Shown: positions 1 through 5,941, counted from the stretch's first letter. The stretch is 6,084 nucleotides of DNA from Halothece sp. MAG (GCA_018610095.1 JAHEOB010000386.1:1-6084), one strand, 5' to 3'. A program made the numbers and translations. The notes: generated by a model from the sequence alone, not told the origin.

Positions 1-479
1 ACTCGTAATTCAAATAATTCAGCAGCTTGATAGGTGGGTTCTGGGCTGTATTCCTCATAATCTGCTAAGGGATTGGGATAAGTGGGAAATAAATCAAACT
101 TAAAGGTTAGAGTGCCATTGTAATAATAGGCAGGGAATTGACCTTTAAATTCACCACTAACATAACGGTTCGCAACATGAATCACAGGAAGGGTTTGTTC
201 TGTCCAGGGATTATGCCACTGATGAATCAGTTCCCCTGTTTCTGAATCCAGATAGAAGTTTAATTCCCGTGATAGAAAATCCCAAGTTTGGTTATCTTTT
301 TTTATACAGCGACTAACATTAAGCCCAATACAGTCAAACAGATGTTGAGCTTTTTCATTGGGGCACATGGCATGGATACTTCCTTCCCAGATAAAATAGA
401 CCGAGCGATGATCAGTTGCGTTGCGAGTCCGCACCCAATCAGTGGTATCCACGTAAATTTTTTCTAATAAATGTGACAT
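1..479 (-). CDS. DUF1838 family protein, partial (C-terminus beyond left edge)
   Basis: An open frame of 159 codons starts at the ATG at 479 (MSHLLEKIYVDTTDWV) and runs off the left edge without a stop. The part present matches my recollection of the DUF1838 family: an early W-x-G segment (IWEGSIHAMCPNEKAQHLF, residues about 30-48), then GLNVSRC, SRELNFYLDSETGEL, WHNPWT and PVIHVANRYV. Family members are usually roughly 250-300 residues, so about half is missing. Biochemical function is not established for the family. No signal peptide or membrane segment is visible in the N-terminal half, so a soluble location is likely. The gene begins 23 bp after the ureidoglycolate lyase homologue, on the same strand, and is probably the third gene of that operon. 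No clear Shine-Dalgarno precedes the ATG (the gap is AT-rich), which is common in cyanobacteria; upstream ATGs hit stops quickly. Confidence 0.82.
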   Translation of the reverse strand, partial: MSHLLEKIYVDTTDWVRTRNATDHRSVYFIWEGSIHAMCPNEKAQHLFDCIGLNVSRCIKKDNQTWDFLSRELNFYLDSETGELIHQWHNPWTEQTLPVIHVANRYVSGEFKGQFPAYYYNGTLTFKFDLFPTYPNPLADYEEYSPEPTYQAAELFELR

Positions 480-502
480 TTATAATGTTGTTTCATTTCA
501 TA

Positions 503-994
503 CTAAGTGAGAATTTCCCAAATCAAATTTTCCTGTTCTAAAAAATCATAACTGAAATGATCCACTTCATTAGTATCCGTTAATTCTAAGTTATAGAAAT
601 TAATGACATCCTCCTCAAAATAAGGACCTGCGTGCCACGTTCCTTTATGGAGTTTCACAAAACAATTACCAGGGATTTGAAATGCTTTTAATTGTTCCGT
701 ATTCGGTTTAGAGGACTCACTGGGAGGTGCCACTGCTAATAGCCACGTTTTTCCTTCTAATGAACCTAAACATTGGGTACACAATTGATGGCGGGCAATG
801 CGATGAAATTGTCTTCCCCGCCGTTTTAATTGCATAATATAAAATCTTGGTTGTCCTTGGCTTAAATCTAGTTGTGCCTCAGTTTGATCATGAGATTGAC
901 CATCTTGAGATGGTAAAACTAAATCTCCGTAGGGGGCAAAGGCATCTTTAGTAATCCATGCTGCGGAAAGGGTTTGAATGGTTGCCTGTGTCAT
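503..994 (-). CDS. Ureidoglycolate lyase (AllA-type) family protein
   Basis: This 163-residue soluble protein resembles the ureidoglycolate lyase/hydrolase family (PF04115). Known AllA enzymes split (S)-ureidoglycolate into glyoxylate and urea in allantoin/purine catabolism. Visible family features are the N-terminal F-A-P-Y-G-D segment (residues 19-24), a central RHQLCTQCLGSLEGKTWLLAVAPP stretch (about 68-91) and the hallmark KLHKGTWHAGP (114-124), where H116 and H121 are likely cupin-fold active-site histidines. The length is normal for the family. Cyanobacterial members form their own subgroup, and many cyanobacteria lack a complete allantoin pathway, so the true substrate may differ. The ATG at 994 is preceded by a weak purine-rich AGAGAG and lies 13 bp after the ABC transporter stop, suggesting co-transcription or translational coupling. 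The family call is firm; the exact reaction is inferred, so no symbol is given. Confidence 0.85.
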   Translation of the reverse strand: MTQATIQTLSAAWITKDAFAPYGDLVLPSQDGQSHDQTEAQLDLSQGQPRFYIMQLKRRGRQFHRIARHQLCTQCLGSLEGKTWLLAVAPPSESSKPNTEQLKAFQIPGNCFVKLHKGTWHAGPYFEEDVINFYNLELTDTNEVDHFSYDFLEQENLIWEILT

Positions 995-1007
995 AGTCTC
1001 TCTAGGA

Positions 1008-2855
1008 TTAGGGGTTCACTAAAAATTGCTTTTCAATGGTGGGAATGGCATCAATTAATTTGCGAGTGTAATCTTTTTCTGGGGCTTGATAAATCCTTTC
1101 GGCAGTACCAATTTCTTCAATTTTACCTTGGTTCATTACCATAACGCGATCGCTGATAAATTTCACCACACTCAAGTCATGGGAAATGAAAATATAGGTT
1201 AACTCAAATTCCTGTTGTAATTCTTTTAGTAAGTTTAAAACCTGTGCTTGAACTGACACATCTAAGGCAGAAACCGATTCATCACAAATGATAAATTGTG
1301 GATTTAGGGCAAGGGCACGGGCAACACAAATGCGCTGACGTTGTCCCCCTGAAAACTCATGGGGATAACGTTTAACATCATTAGGATTTAATCCCACTCT
1401 CTCTAACAGATATGCTACTCGTTGCTTACGTTCACGGTTGGTTTGATAGCGCTTATGAATGCTGAGTGGTTCCATAATGGTTTCCCCAATCGTGAGGCGA
1501 GGATTAAGGGAATTATAGGGATTTTGAAAAACAATTTGCATTTGACGACGGAGATTACGCAACCGTTTTCCTTGCCAGTTTGTAATATTTTCGCCATTAA
1601 AATAGATTTGCCCTTCTAAGGGGTCCAGCAACCTTAATAAAGTTCGCGCTAATGTTGACTTGCCACACCCAGATTCTCCCACTAAGCCTAAGGTTTCACC
1701 GCGATAAACAGTAAAGGAAACCCCATCAACTGCCATGAAATAATCTTGAGTTATTCCAAACATTCCTCTTAAGGGAAATCCAACTTTTAAATAATGGGTG
1801 GTTAATAAGGGGGCACTATTGAGGCTACTGTCTTCCCAGAGAGATTGCTCCCCATCCTGTTGAGAGGGTTCAGAGCTCATTTCAACTTGCTGGGGTTGCG
1901 GAATCACCTCTCGCCCTTTGGTCATAAAATCATCAATGGTGGGCAGATACTCTAAGGAGTAATCTAAACGAGGACGACAAGCGAGTAAACCTTTCGTGTA
2001 AGGGTGCTGTGGATTGGTGAAAATGGTGCGAATCTCTCCTGATTCCACAATCTCTCCCTCATACATGACAGCGACTTGATCGGCAGTTTCTGCGACTACA
2101 CCCAAATCATGGGTGATAAATAACATCGACATTCCTCGGGCACGACATAATTCCCGCAACAGGTCTAATATCGTTTTCTGAACGGTTACATCGAGGGCGG
2201 TGGTGGGTTCATCAGCGATTAATAAGTCAGGATTACAAGAAATCGCGATCGCGATCATGACCCGTTGTAACTGCCCCCCTGACAATTGATGGGGATATCG
2301 TTGCAGAAAGGCATGTTTTTGTTCATTAATTTGATGATTGATTTCCCTTTCCGAGTAACGATCATTTTTTTGTAACACTGCTTCCCGTAACTGTTCATCA
2401 GAGGGAATTAATTGCACCTCTTGTAACCTTGCGATGGCTTGGCGTCGCGCTTCACTGGCAGAAACCCCTTGATGTTGTTGAATGGCTTCCGTAATTTGAA
2501 AGCCAACGTTATAGACTGGATTGAGAGAACTCATGGGCTCTTGGAAAATCATCGCCATTTTGCCACCGCGATAGGTGCGCCATTGTGCTTCTGAAAGGGC
2601 TAGCAAATCCACAGCTTGATTGCTAGAACGACTACGGAAATCAATCTCGCCACTGCTAATTTTTCCCGGATAAGGAATTAAGCCCATTAATGCTAATGCG
2701 GTGACTGACTTTCCCGAACCAGACTCACCGACTAATCCTAAGGTTTGCCCTTGCGGAATTTGGAAATCAATGCCATTGACAGCCACTAGGTGTTGTTCTT
2801 CGGGGAAAAATTCAATTGTCAGGTTACGAACATCAATCACCGCATTGTCGTCCAT
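1008..2855 (-). CDS. Dipeptide/oligopeptide-type ABC transporter, fused double ATP-binding protein
   Basis: This 615-residue protein carries two complete ABC ATPase domains and would energise uptake of peptides or similar solutes from the cytoplasmic face of the membrane. Domain 1: Walker A GESGSGKS (43-50), Q-loop Q105, signature LSGGQ (191-195), Walker B LLIADEP (211-217), H-loop H249. Domain 2: Walker A GESGCGKS (393-400), Q-loop Q444, signature FSGGQ (501-505), Walker B FIICDES (521-527), H559. Each domain is followed by the C-terminal motif typical of OppD/OppF/DppD/DppF (HPYTKGLLACRP at 284-295; DYTRKLIDAIP at 595-605), so this is a DppD-DppF (GsiA-like) fusion joined by a polar linker at about 300-350. 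Domain 1 has about 35 extra charged residues (about 152-187) before its signature. No permease or binding protein is in the window, so the substrate (peptide, glutathione, nickel or other) cannot be decided. The start at 2855 has a strong Shine-Dalgarno. Confidence 0.93.
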   Translation of the reverse strand: MDDNAVIDVRNLTIEFFPEEQHLVAVNGIDFQIPQGQTLGLVGESGSGKSVTALALMGLIPYPGKISSGEIDFRSRSSNQAVDLLALSEAQWRTYRGGKMAMIFQEPMSSLNPVYNVGFQITEAIQQHQGVSASEARRQAIARLQEVQLIPSDEQLREAVLQKNDRYSEREINHQINEQKHAFLQRYPHQLSGGQLQRVMIAIAISCNPDLLIADEPTTALDVTVQKTILDLLRELCRARGMSMLFITHDLGVVAETADQVAVMYEGEIVESGEIRTIFTNPQHPYTKGLLACRPRLDYSLEYLPTIDDFMTKGREVIPQPQQVEMSSEPSQQDGEQSLWEDSSLNSAPLLTTHYLKVGFPLRGMFGITQDYFMAVDGVSFTVYRGETLGLVGESGCGKSTLARTLLRLLDPLEGQIYFNGENITNWQGKRLRNLRRQMQIVFQNPYNSLNPRLTIGETIMEPLSIHKRYQTNRERKQRVAYLLERVGLNPNDVKRYPHEFSGGQRQRICVARALALNPQFIICDESVSALDVSVQAQVLNLLKELQQEFELTYIFISHDLSVVKFISDRVMVMNQGKIEEIGTAERIYQAPEKDYTRKLIDAIPTIEKQFLVNP

Positions 2856-2858
2856 AAG

Positions 2859-2867
2859 CCTCTCCTC
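2859..2867 (-). promoter_or_regulatory. Shine-Dalgarno of the ABC ATPase gene
   Basis: On the minus strand GAGGAGAGG lies just before the ATG at 2855, with a spacing of about 6 nt after the AGGAG core. It fixes the start codon and predicts strong translation of the first gene of the cluster. Confidence 0.75.
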
Positions 2868-2895
2868 TAGAAACAGTTCAAGACTATTTCCCGTT

Positions 2896-2904
2896 ACTAT
2901 AACA
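2896..2904 (-). promoter_or_regulatory. Extended -10 promoter for the ABC ATPase/lyase/DUF1838 cluster
   Basis: The minus strand reads TGTTATAGT, an extended -10 (TGn plus TATAGT), about 40 nt upstream of the ATPase start. That would give a leader of roughly 34 nt. I see no good -35 hexamer, which an extended -10 can do without. This is the only promoter-like site I see for the three minus-strand genes. Confidence 0.45.
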
Positions 2905-2989
2905 CTTTCTGAGCGGGTGAGATGGGACTGAGGAAGTAACGGAGCAAACCGCTTCTTTTAATAAATCTTTACTTCTAATAAGCTCATTT

Positions 2990-3005
2990 TGTAACAAAAG
3001 ATACA
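2990..3005. promoter_or_regulatory. NtcA-binding site (TGTA-N8-TACA)
   Basis: TGTAACAAAAGATACA matches the full extended consensus of NtcA, the global nitrogen regulator of cyanobacteria (GTA-N8-TAC with flanking T and A, and an A-rich core). It ends 11 bp before the -10 box of gifA, so its centre is near -31 relative to the expected start of transcription. That is too close for the classical activator position (about -41.5) and instead fits a repressor. In Synechocystis NtcA is known to repress gifA and gifB. An eight-base match in a 211-bp gap is unlikely by chance. Confidence 0.72.
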
Positions 3006-3013
3006 GAATTTTG

Positions 3014-3022
3014 TGTTATATT
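3014..3022 (+). promoter_or_regulatory. Extended -10 promoter of gifA
   Basis: TGTTATATT is an extended -10 (TGn plus TATATT). Transcription would begin near 3029, giving a leader of about 38 nt before the gifA ATG. The leader is too short for, and lacks the conserved blocks of, the glutamine riboswitch known upstream of some gifB genes. The -35 region is occupied by the NtcA site, consistent with control by repression. Confidence 0.6.
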
Positions 3023-3054
3023 GATTAATGAAAGAAAAGACAGTAAGAACGTTT

Positions 3055-3060
3055 AGGAGG
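3055..3060 (+). promoter_or_regulatory. Shine-Dalgarno that fixes the gifA start
   Basis: A perfect AGGAGG ends 6 nt before the ATG at 3067. An in-frame ATG exists 13 codons upstream at 3028 but lies at the expected transcription start and has no ribosome-binding site, so 3067 is the start. Confidence 0.85.
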
Positions 3061-3066
3061 TTTCAC

Positions 3067-3267
3067 ATGTCTACCGAACAACAAGCTCGTGCTCTCATGA
3101 CTCGTCACCACAGAATGATTAAAAATCGTCAACAGTCTATGTTAGGCCGTGCTGCCTCTGAAATTGGCATGGATGTTGATAGTGCCCAATATTGGGGTCA
3201 TATCCAAGGCAAACCCAATCCTAGCTTCCGTGACTCCTATGATCGCAGCTCAGTTGCTTCTAGCTAA
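3067..3267 (+). CDS. gifA: Glutamine synthetase inactivating factor IF7 (GifA)
   Basis: This 66-residue basic protein matches the cyanobacterial glutamine synthetase inactivating factor IF7 almost end to end as I recall the Synechocystis sequence: MSTxQQARALM, RHH, IKNRQQSML.RAA.EIG, QGKP, SFR and a C-terminal YDRS. IF7 binds type I glutamine synthetase directly and inhibits it when ammonium is plentiful; it is normally disordered when free. The arginines reported as important for binding (R8, R21, R28 in IF7) are all present at the same positions. The start at 3067 is supported by the AGGAGG, and the resulting 66 residues compare with 65 in Synechocystis IF7. An NtcA site overlaps its promoter, and an intrinsic terminator follows 63 bp after the stop, so it is a single-gene unit. 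The longer IF17 (GifB) is a related protein, but the short length favours GifA. Confidence 0.93.
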   Translation: MSTEQQARALMTRHHRMIKNRQQSMLGRAASEIGMDVDSAQYWGHIQGKPNPSFRDSYDRSSVASS

Positions 3268-3299
3268 ATTGTTGTAGCGTTAATAACTAGTGATAACAA

Positions 3300-3316
3300 T
3301 TGTGTTATATACACAA
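3300..3316. repeat. Inverted repeat sharing an 11-bp word with the gifA promoter
   Basis: TTGTGT-TATAT-ACACAA is a 6-bp inverted repeat with a 5-nt centre, between the gifA stop and its terminator. Its first 11 bases (TTGTGTTATAT) repeat exactly at 3011-3021, where they contain the gifA extended -10. It could be a protein-binding dyad, a second -10-like site or coincidence; nothing else supports a function. Confidence 0.35.
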
Positions 3317-3330
3317 AGTGATACCAAGGT

Positions 3331-3357
3331 AGCCCCCACCGAAAAAGGGGGCTTTTT
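3331..3357 (+). terminator. Rho-independent terminator of gifA
   Basis: AGCCCCC (3331-3337) pairs with GGGGGCT (3347-3353) around a 9-nt loop, followed by a T run through 3357. It lies 63 bp past the gifA stop. On the opposite strand the hairpin lacks a trailing T run, so it works mainly on the plus strand. Confidence 0.88.
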
Positions 3358-3375
3358 GCTTGGGAGTGACGTTCT

Positions 3376-3406
3376 CCCACACTGATTGCAAGCAATACAG
3401 TATGGG
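3376..3406 (-). repeat. Right-end hairpin of the IS200/IS605-like element
   Basis: On the minus strand CCCATACTG pairs with CAGTGTGGG over nine positions (one T-G wobble), and the inner bases add ATTG/CAAT around a CTTG loop, giving a long, nearly continuous stem. In this orientation it is the downstream hairpin. A competing small stem, GGGAG/CTCCC (3362-3366 with 3374-3378), overlaps its foot. Confidence 0.65.
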
Positions 3407-3446
3407 CTTGTTTACCTCGCGATAAAGCATTTCTGCCCTACGCCTT

Positions 3447-3472
3447 TTACCTGGATGGCTTACCTGGATGGC
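3447..3472. repeat. 13-bp tandem duplication
   Basis: TTACCTGGATGGC occurs twice in a row (3447-3459, 3460-3472) with no mismatch. It lies inside the putative mobile element. The second copy also forms the arm of a GGATGG-CACA-CCATCC hairpin (3466-3481), so the first copy offers an alternative pairing partner for the same CCATCC. Confidence 0.85.
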
Positions 3473-3529
3473 ACACCATCCCCGGCAGATCGACTTGACA
3501 GACAATTTCTTGCCCCCAGCGTCCCTGGG
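3466..3529 (-). other. Two small hairpins inside the element (possible structured RNA)
   Basis: Read on the minus strand, CCCAG/CTGGG (3525-3529 with 3515-3519, 5-nt loop) is followed by GGATGG/CCATCC (3476-3481 with 3466-3471, 4-nt loop), and about 60 nt later by the right-end hairpin. A run of hairpins ending at the right end resembles the layout of the omega RNA of TnpB elements, but I recognise no conserved omega RNA sequence. Treat it as a structural observation only. Confidence 0.35.
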
Positions 3530-3677
3530 TACTTATTGTTCAAAAATAATTTACCCTGTTTGCTCACCTTACAGCAGTTTCAGCTAGATTTTAGAGCAAA
3601 ACGTTGTGCAAATCAAATCATTTTTAAGATATAGCGCAAATCACAGGAATTGGCTACCTCGCTAATGCGCCTTATAT

Positions 3678-3708
3678 CCCAGCGCTGATTTTTCAAATAC
3701 AGTGTGGG
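3678..3708 (-). repeat. Left-end hairpin of the IS200/IS605-like element
   Basis: On the minus strand CCCACACTG faces CAGCGCTGGG: CCCA/TGGG and CTG/CAG pair around a small internal loop, and ATTT/AAAT extends the stem inside. The total length (31 nt) and opening bases match the hairpin at 3376-3406, in the same orientation. It starts 17 nt after the stop codon of the GH13 gene. It lacks a T run, so it is not a convincing terminator for that gene. Confidence 0.55.
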
Positions 3709-3724
3709 ACTTACGGCGCTTCAG

Positions 3725-5866
3725 TTAAGAATGATCTTGGTGATATTTCAAGATAATGAGAGTTCTGGCACCAATCGTTAAAGGAATAATATGGGGATTA
3801 TTGGAATAGGAACCGCGAATGGTATCTAAGATGGTTCCCTCTTGATAAGCGTCACTGGTTTGAAATTGTTGTAACTCACTGCGCGATCGCGCGCTAAAGG
3901 CTTCCCCATCAAATAGCACTTCCCATTGACCAATAAATCCTTCTGGGGCAGGTAATTCGTAAATTTGTTCCCCTTGGAAGGTTTGCGTTCCCAAATTAAA
4001 CACAATCAACAACGATTCTTCCTTACTGAAATAACTTCGACGAAACAGACTTAATAGCGAAGCCATTTCATTACAGTGGTGCATCTCAGGAAAAACTTGG
4101 GGTTGATAATTTTCATCCAATTTCGTGTAGTGACGGAAGATTTGGCGGAGTTGGATCATGTCACCACGATGTTGTTCATGGAAATGGTAAATGGTTCGAC
4201 GGGATAATCCCGTTTGCTGCCAAATCTCAAATTGTTCCGCACTCACCTGTTCCCAACTAAATTTCCACTGCTGTTGATTATCCAATGCTCCTAAACTCAA
4301 CGAGTCCACCCCAGGGGTAAACATATAGCGCAACTTCGCCATAAACATGGTCAGCGCTTCTGCATTACGCACCGTGCGCCGAACATAATCCAACAGATGA
4401 TGGGAGTCTAACGCCCCTAGATGCACTAATTCATCCCCTTGATTTTTCGCTAATTGTGCTGGATGCCCACCAAATGCCCAATCAACATGGGGGCGACCCG
4501 CTAAAATATGAGGACAGAACCAAGTTTCATCGTGGAGTTGGGCATAAAAGGCTTCTTGACGACCTGATTTGACGACCTCTCGGATATGATTCGCGATCGC
4601 GCCGACATCAGGAGACAGATGATCGTCTCGTTTCTTGGCAGGCTTATACAGTTCCTCCACAATGGAAAAGCCCATGGGGGCATAAAACACATCAATAAAA
4701 TCTTGAACCACCTCATGATCCGATACTTCAAAGGTTTCCCCAAGGGTTATCACATTAGGGCAAGCCTCTCGCAACTCTGCTTTTAATTCCCGTAAAAACT
4801 GTTCTGCATGATTCTTATCACGATTACTATATTGCAGCACTAACCCATCAATATAGTCAATCCGAAGCACTTGCAGGTGGTATTTTTTCACAAAACAAAC
4901 AATCTTTTCCACCAACATCCGTCGAATTTCAGGATTGGCAAGATTTAACATCCAAGTGCCATAATCCCGAAACAGATAGGCTTGATGATCCACAAAACTA
5001 CTGTTTAATCCTTCAATTTGATCTAATGATCCAGGGAAGGGCTGATACACTTGATGGGCAAAAATGAGATCAGGAATGAGCGTTATCCCTTCGCCATAAA
5101 ATTGATCCACCAAGGCTTTAAACGCTTGAGGAGAACCAATTTGCCAATCCAATTCCACAAAGTTATAAGTTAAATAATTATATTTGGGATTGAGATCACT
5201 CCGATTGGCAACCGAAGCCCCCACAGGCGTCATAATTTCATCAATTCCCAACTCTGCTAAGCAACCGGGAATATCTGTTTTTAAAATTCGACTGGCAATG
5301 GATTGATTGGCTAAGCCTTCTTCTAAATTATTGGGGGCATATTTCCCATTTTTGTAACTCGCCAGTAATCCTTCCAGAGTGGTTTCCATCAACACTCGAC
5401 CATGGTTAGGGGTTGGGGGTTCATTTTCCCACTGGTAAGCTAGCGAGGGAACATAAATCCGTTCGTAGCGATTGGCTAATTCATTTAAAGGGGCAATAGG
5501 TTGCCATGGTTCCCCTGCTTTTTGATAGCGAAATTGTAACTCCGTTCCCTCTGCCACCCTTTCCCAATCCAGCCACCAATAGGGATGTTGTTCATCAGGG
5601 GGATTGAGCGGTTGCCAATTCTCGCTTCCTACCACTGTTACTTCCACTTGAAATTGACTGGGATCTTTGTCTCCATTGGGAATATAGACAACTAATCGCA
5701 AATTGACTGTGCCATCAGCAAAGACGTTAGTCACATGGCTGAGAAACTGTGGGTGATATTCAGGTTCCCACACCACTTCGGAATCATCTGTGGGCAAAAA
5801 TTTTTTCAGATAAGGGGAACGATTGATAACTTGTGAGAATAGTGAATTTGCTTTAATTTGCATCAT
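3725..5866 (-). CDS. GH13 alpha-amylase-superfamily protein, branching-enzyme-like
   Basis: This 713-residue protein is a glycoside hydrolase family 13 enzyme acting on alpha-glucans. An N-terminal beta-sandwich-like region (about 45-125, rich in V, W and Y) resembles the CBM48-type domain of branching enzymes. The TIM barrel follows: region I PDLIFAH (D266, H271), region II LRIDYIDG (R335 and nucleophile D337), region III LGETF (acid/base E377), region IV LHDE (H445, D446). A C-terminal beta domain covers about 600-710. The spacings D266-D337-E377-D446 are close to those of GlgB, and HDE is the GlgB form of region IV, so glucan branching or an alpha-amylase-type reaction on glycogen is likely; the substrate is not determinable. 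Region I has Ala270 where the usual motif has Asn. No signal peptide is seen, so it is probably cytoplasmic. GGAG lies 7 nt before the ATG at 5866, supporting it over the adjacent second ATG. Confidence 0.88.
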   Translation of the reverse strand: MMQIKANSLFSQVINRSPYLKKFLPTDDSEVVWEPEYHPQFLSHVTNVFADGTVNLRLVVYIPNGDKDPSQFQVEVTVVGSENWQPLNPPDEQHPYWWLDWERVAEGTELQFRYQKAGEPWQPIAPLNELANRYERIYVPSLAYQWENEPPTPNHGRVLMETTLEGLLASYKNGKYAPNNLEEGLANQSIASRILKTDIPGCLAELGIDEIMTPVGASVANRSDLNPKYNYLTYNFVELDWQIGSPQAFKALVDQFYGEGITLIPDLIFAHQVYQPFPGSLDQIEGLNSSFVDHQAYLFRDYGTWMLNLANPEIRRMLVEKIVCFVKKYHLQVLRIDYIDGLVLQYSNRDKNHAEQFLRELKAELREACPNVITLGETFEVSDHEVVQDFIDVFYAPMGFSIVEELYKPAKKRDDHLSPDVGAIANHIREVVKSGRQEAFYAQLHDETWFCPHILAGRPHVDWAFGGHPAQLAKNQGDELVHLGALDSHHLLDYVRRTVRNAEALTMFMAKLRYMFTPGVDSLSLGALDNQQQWKFSWEQVSAEQFEIWQQTGLSRRTIYHFHEQHRGDMIQLRQIFRHYTKLDENYQPQVFPEMHHCNEMASLLSLFRRSYFSKEESLLIVFNLGTQTFQGEQIYELPAPEGFIGQWEVLFDGEAFSARSRSELQQFQTSDAYQEGTILDTIRGSYSNNPHIIPLTIGARTLIILKYHQDHS

Positions 5867-5935
5867 TTTCGTTCTCCATTGCTTAAAAATGGATAGTGCT
5901 GTAATTGATTGACGATCGCGCCATCAAAATTTAAG

Positions 5936-5941
5936 ATTATA
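5936..5941 (-). promoter_or_regulatory. -10 box of the GH13 gene
   Basis: The minus strand carries a perfect TATAAT about 70 nt upstream of the GH13 start, giving a leader of roughly 60 nt. At 17 bp spacing the -35 position reads AGGTCA, a poor match, so either an activator helps or the -10 works alone. Confidence 0.45.

Larger units (their letters stand above)
3367..3722 (-). mobile_element. Probable non-autonomous IS200/IS605-type element (MITE/PATE-like)
   Basis: This gene-free stretch of about 355 bp carries, near each end, a 31-nt imperfect hairpin of the same design and in the same minus-strand orientation (3678-3708 and 3376-3406), both opening with CCCAYACTGTATT. Directly repeated subterminal hairpins, not inverted terminal repeats, are the hallmark of elements moved by HUH TnpA transposases. 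On the minus strand the right-end hairpin is followed by AGAACGTCA, similar to the GTCA/TCAA right ends of that family, so I place that boundary near 3367. The left boundary is placed near 3722, next to the stop of the GH13 gene; both limits are approximate. No intact TnpA or TnpB frame remains: short ORFs here show no transposase motif. The family call is an inference from structure, not from a database match. Confidence 0.55.

Noticed and set aside
1415..2931. Open frames overlapping the ABC ATPase gene in other frames
   Set aside because: Both ATPase domains are complete in the main frame; the others have no motif or start signal.
2891..2942. CCGTTACT and AGTAACGG as an 8-bp inverted repeat 36 bp apart
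   Set aside because: A pair of this length is not rare in 211 bp of spacer, it does not extend, and no known regulator site matches it.
3028..3066. Thirteen-codon upstream extension of the gifA reading frame
   Set aside because: The ATG at 3028 coincides with the expected transcription start and has no ribosome-binding site; AGGAGG before 3067 and the normal IF7 N-terminus MST decide for the shorter form.
3023..3066. Glutamine riboswitch or other long leader element before gifA
   Set aside because: The predicted leader is only about 38 nt and lacks the conserved blocks of the glutamine-binding RNA motifs known before some gifB genes.
3305..3634. Overlapping open frames of 66 and 82 codons on opposite strands in the gifA-GH13 gap
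   Set aside because: They overlap the terminator and the element's hairpins, show no recognisable domain or transposase motif and have no good ribosome-binding site.
4501..4786. Antisense and out-of-frame open frames within the GH13 gene
   Set aside because: They lie inside a gene with clear catalytic motifs in another frame and their translations look like no protein family.
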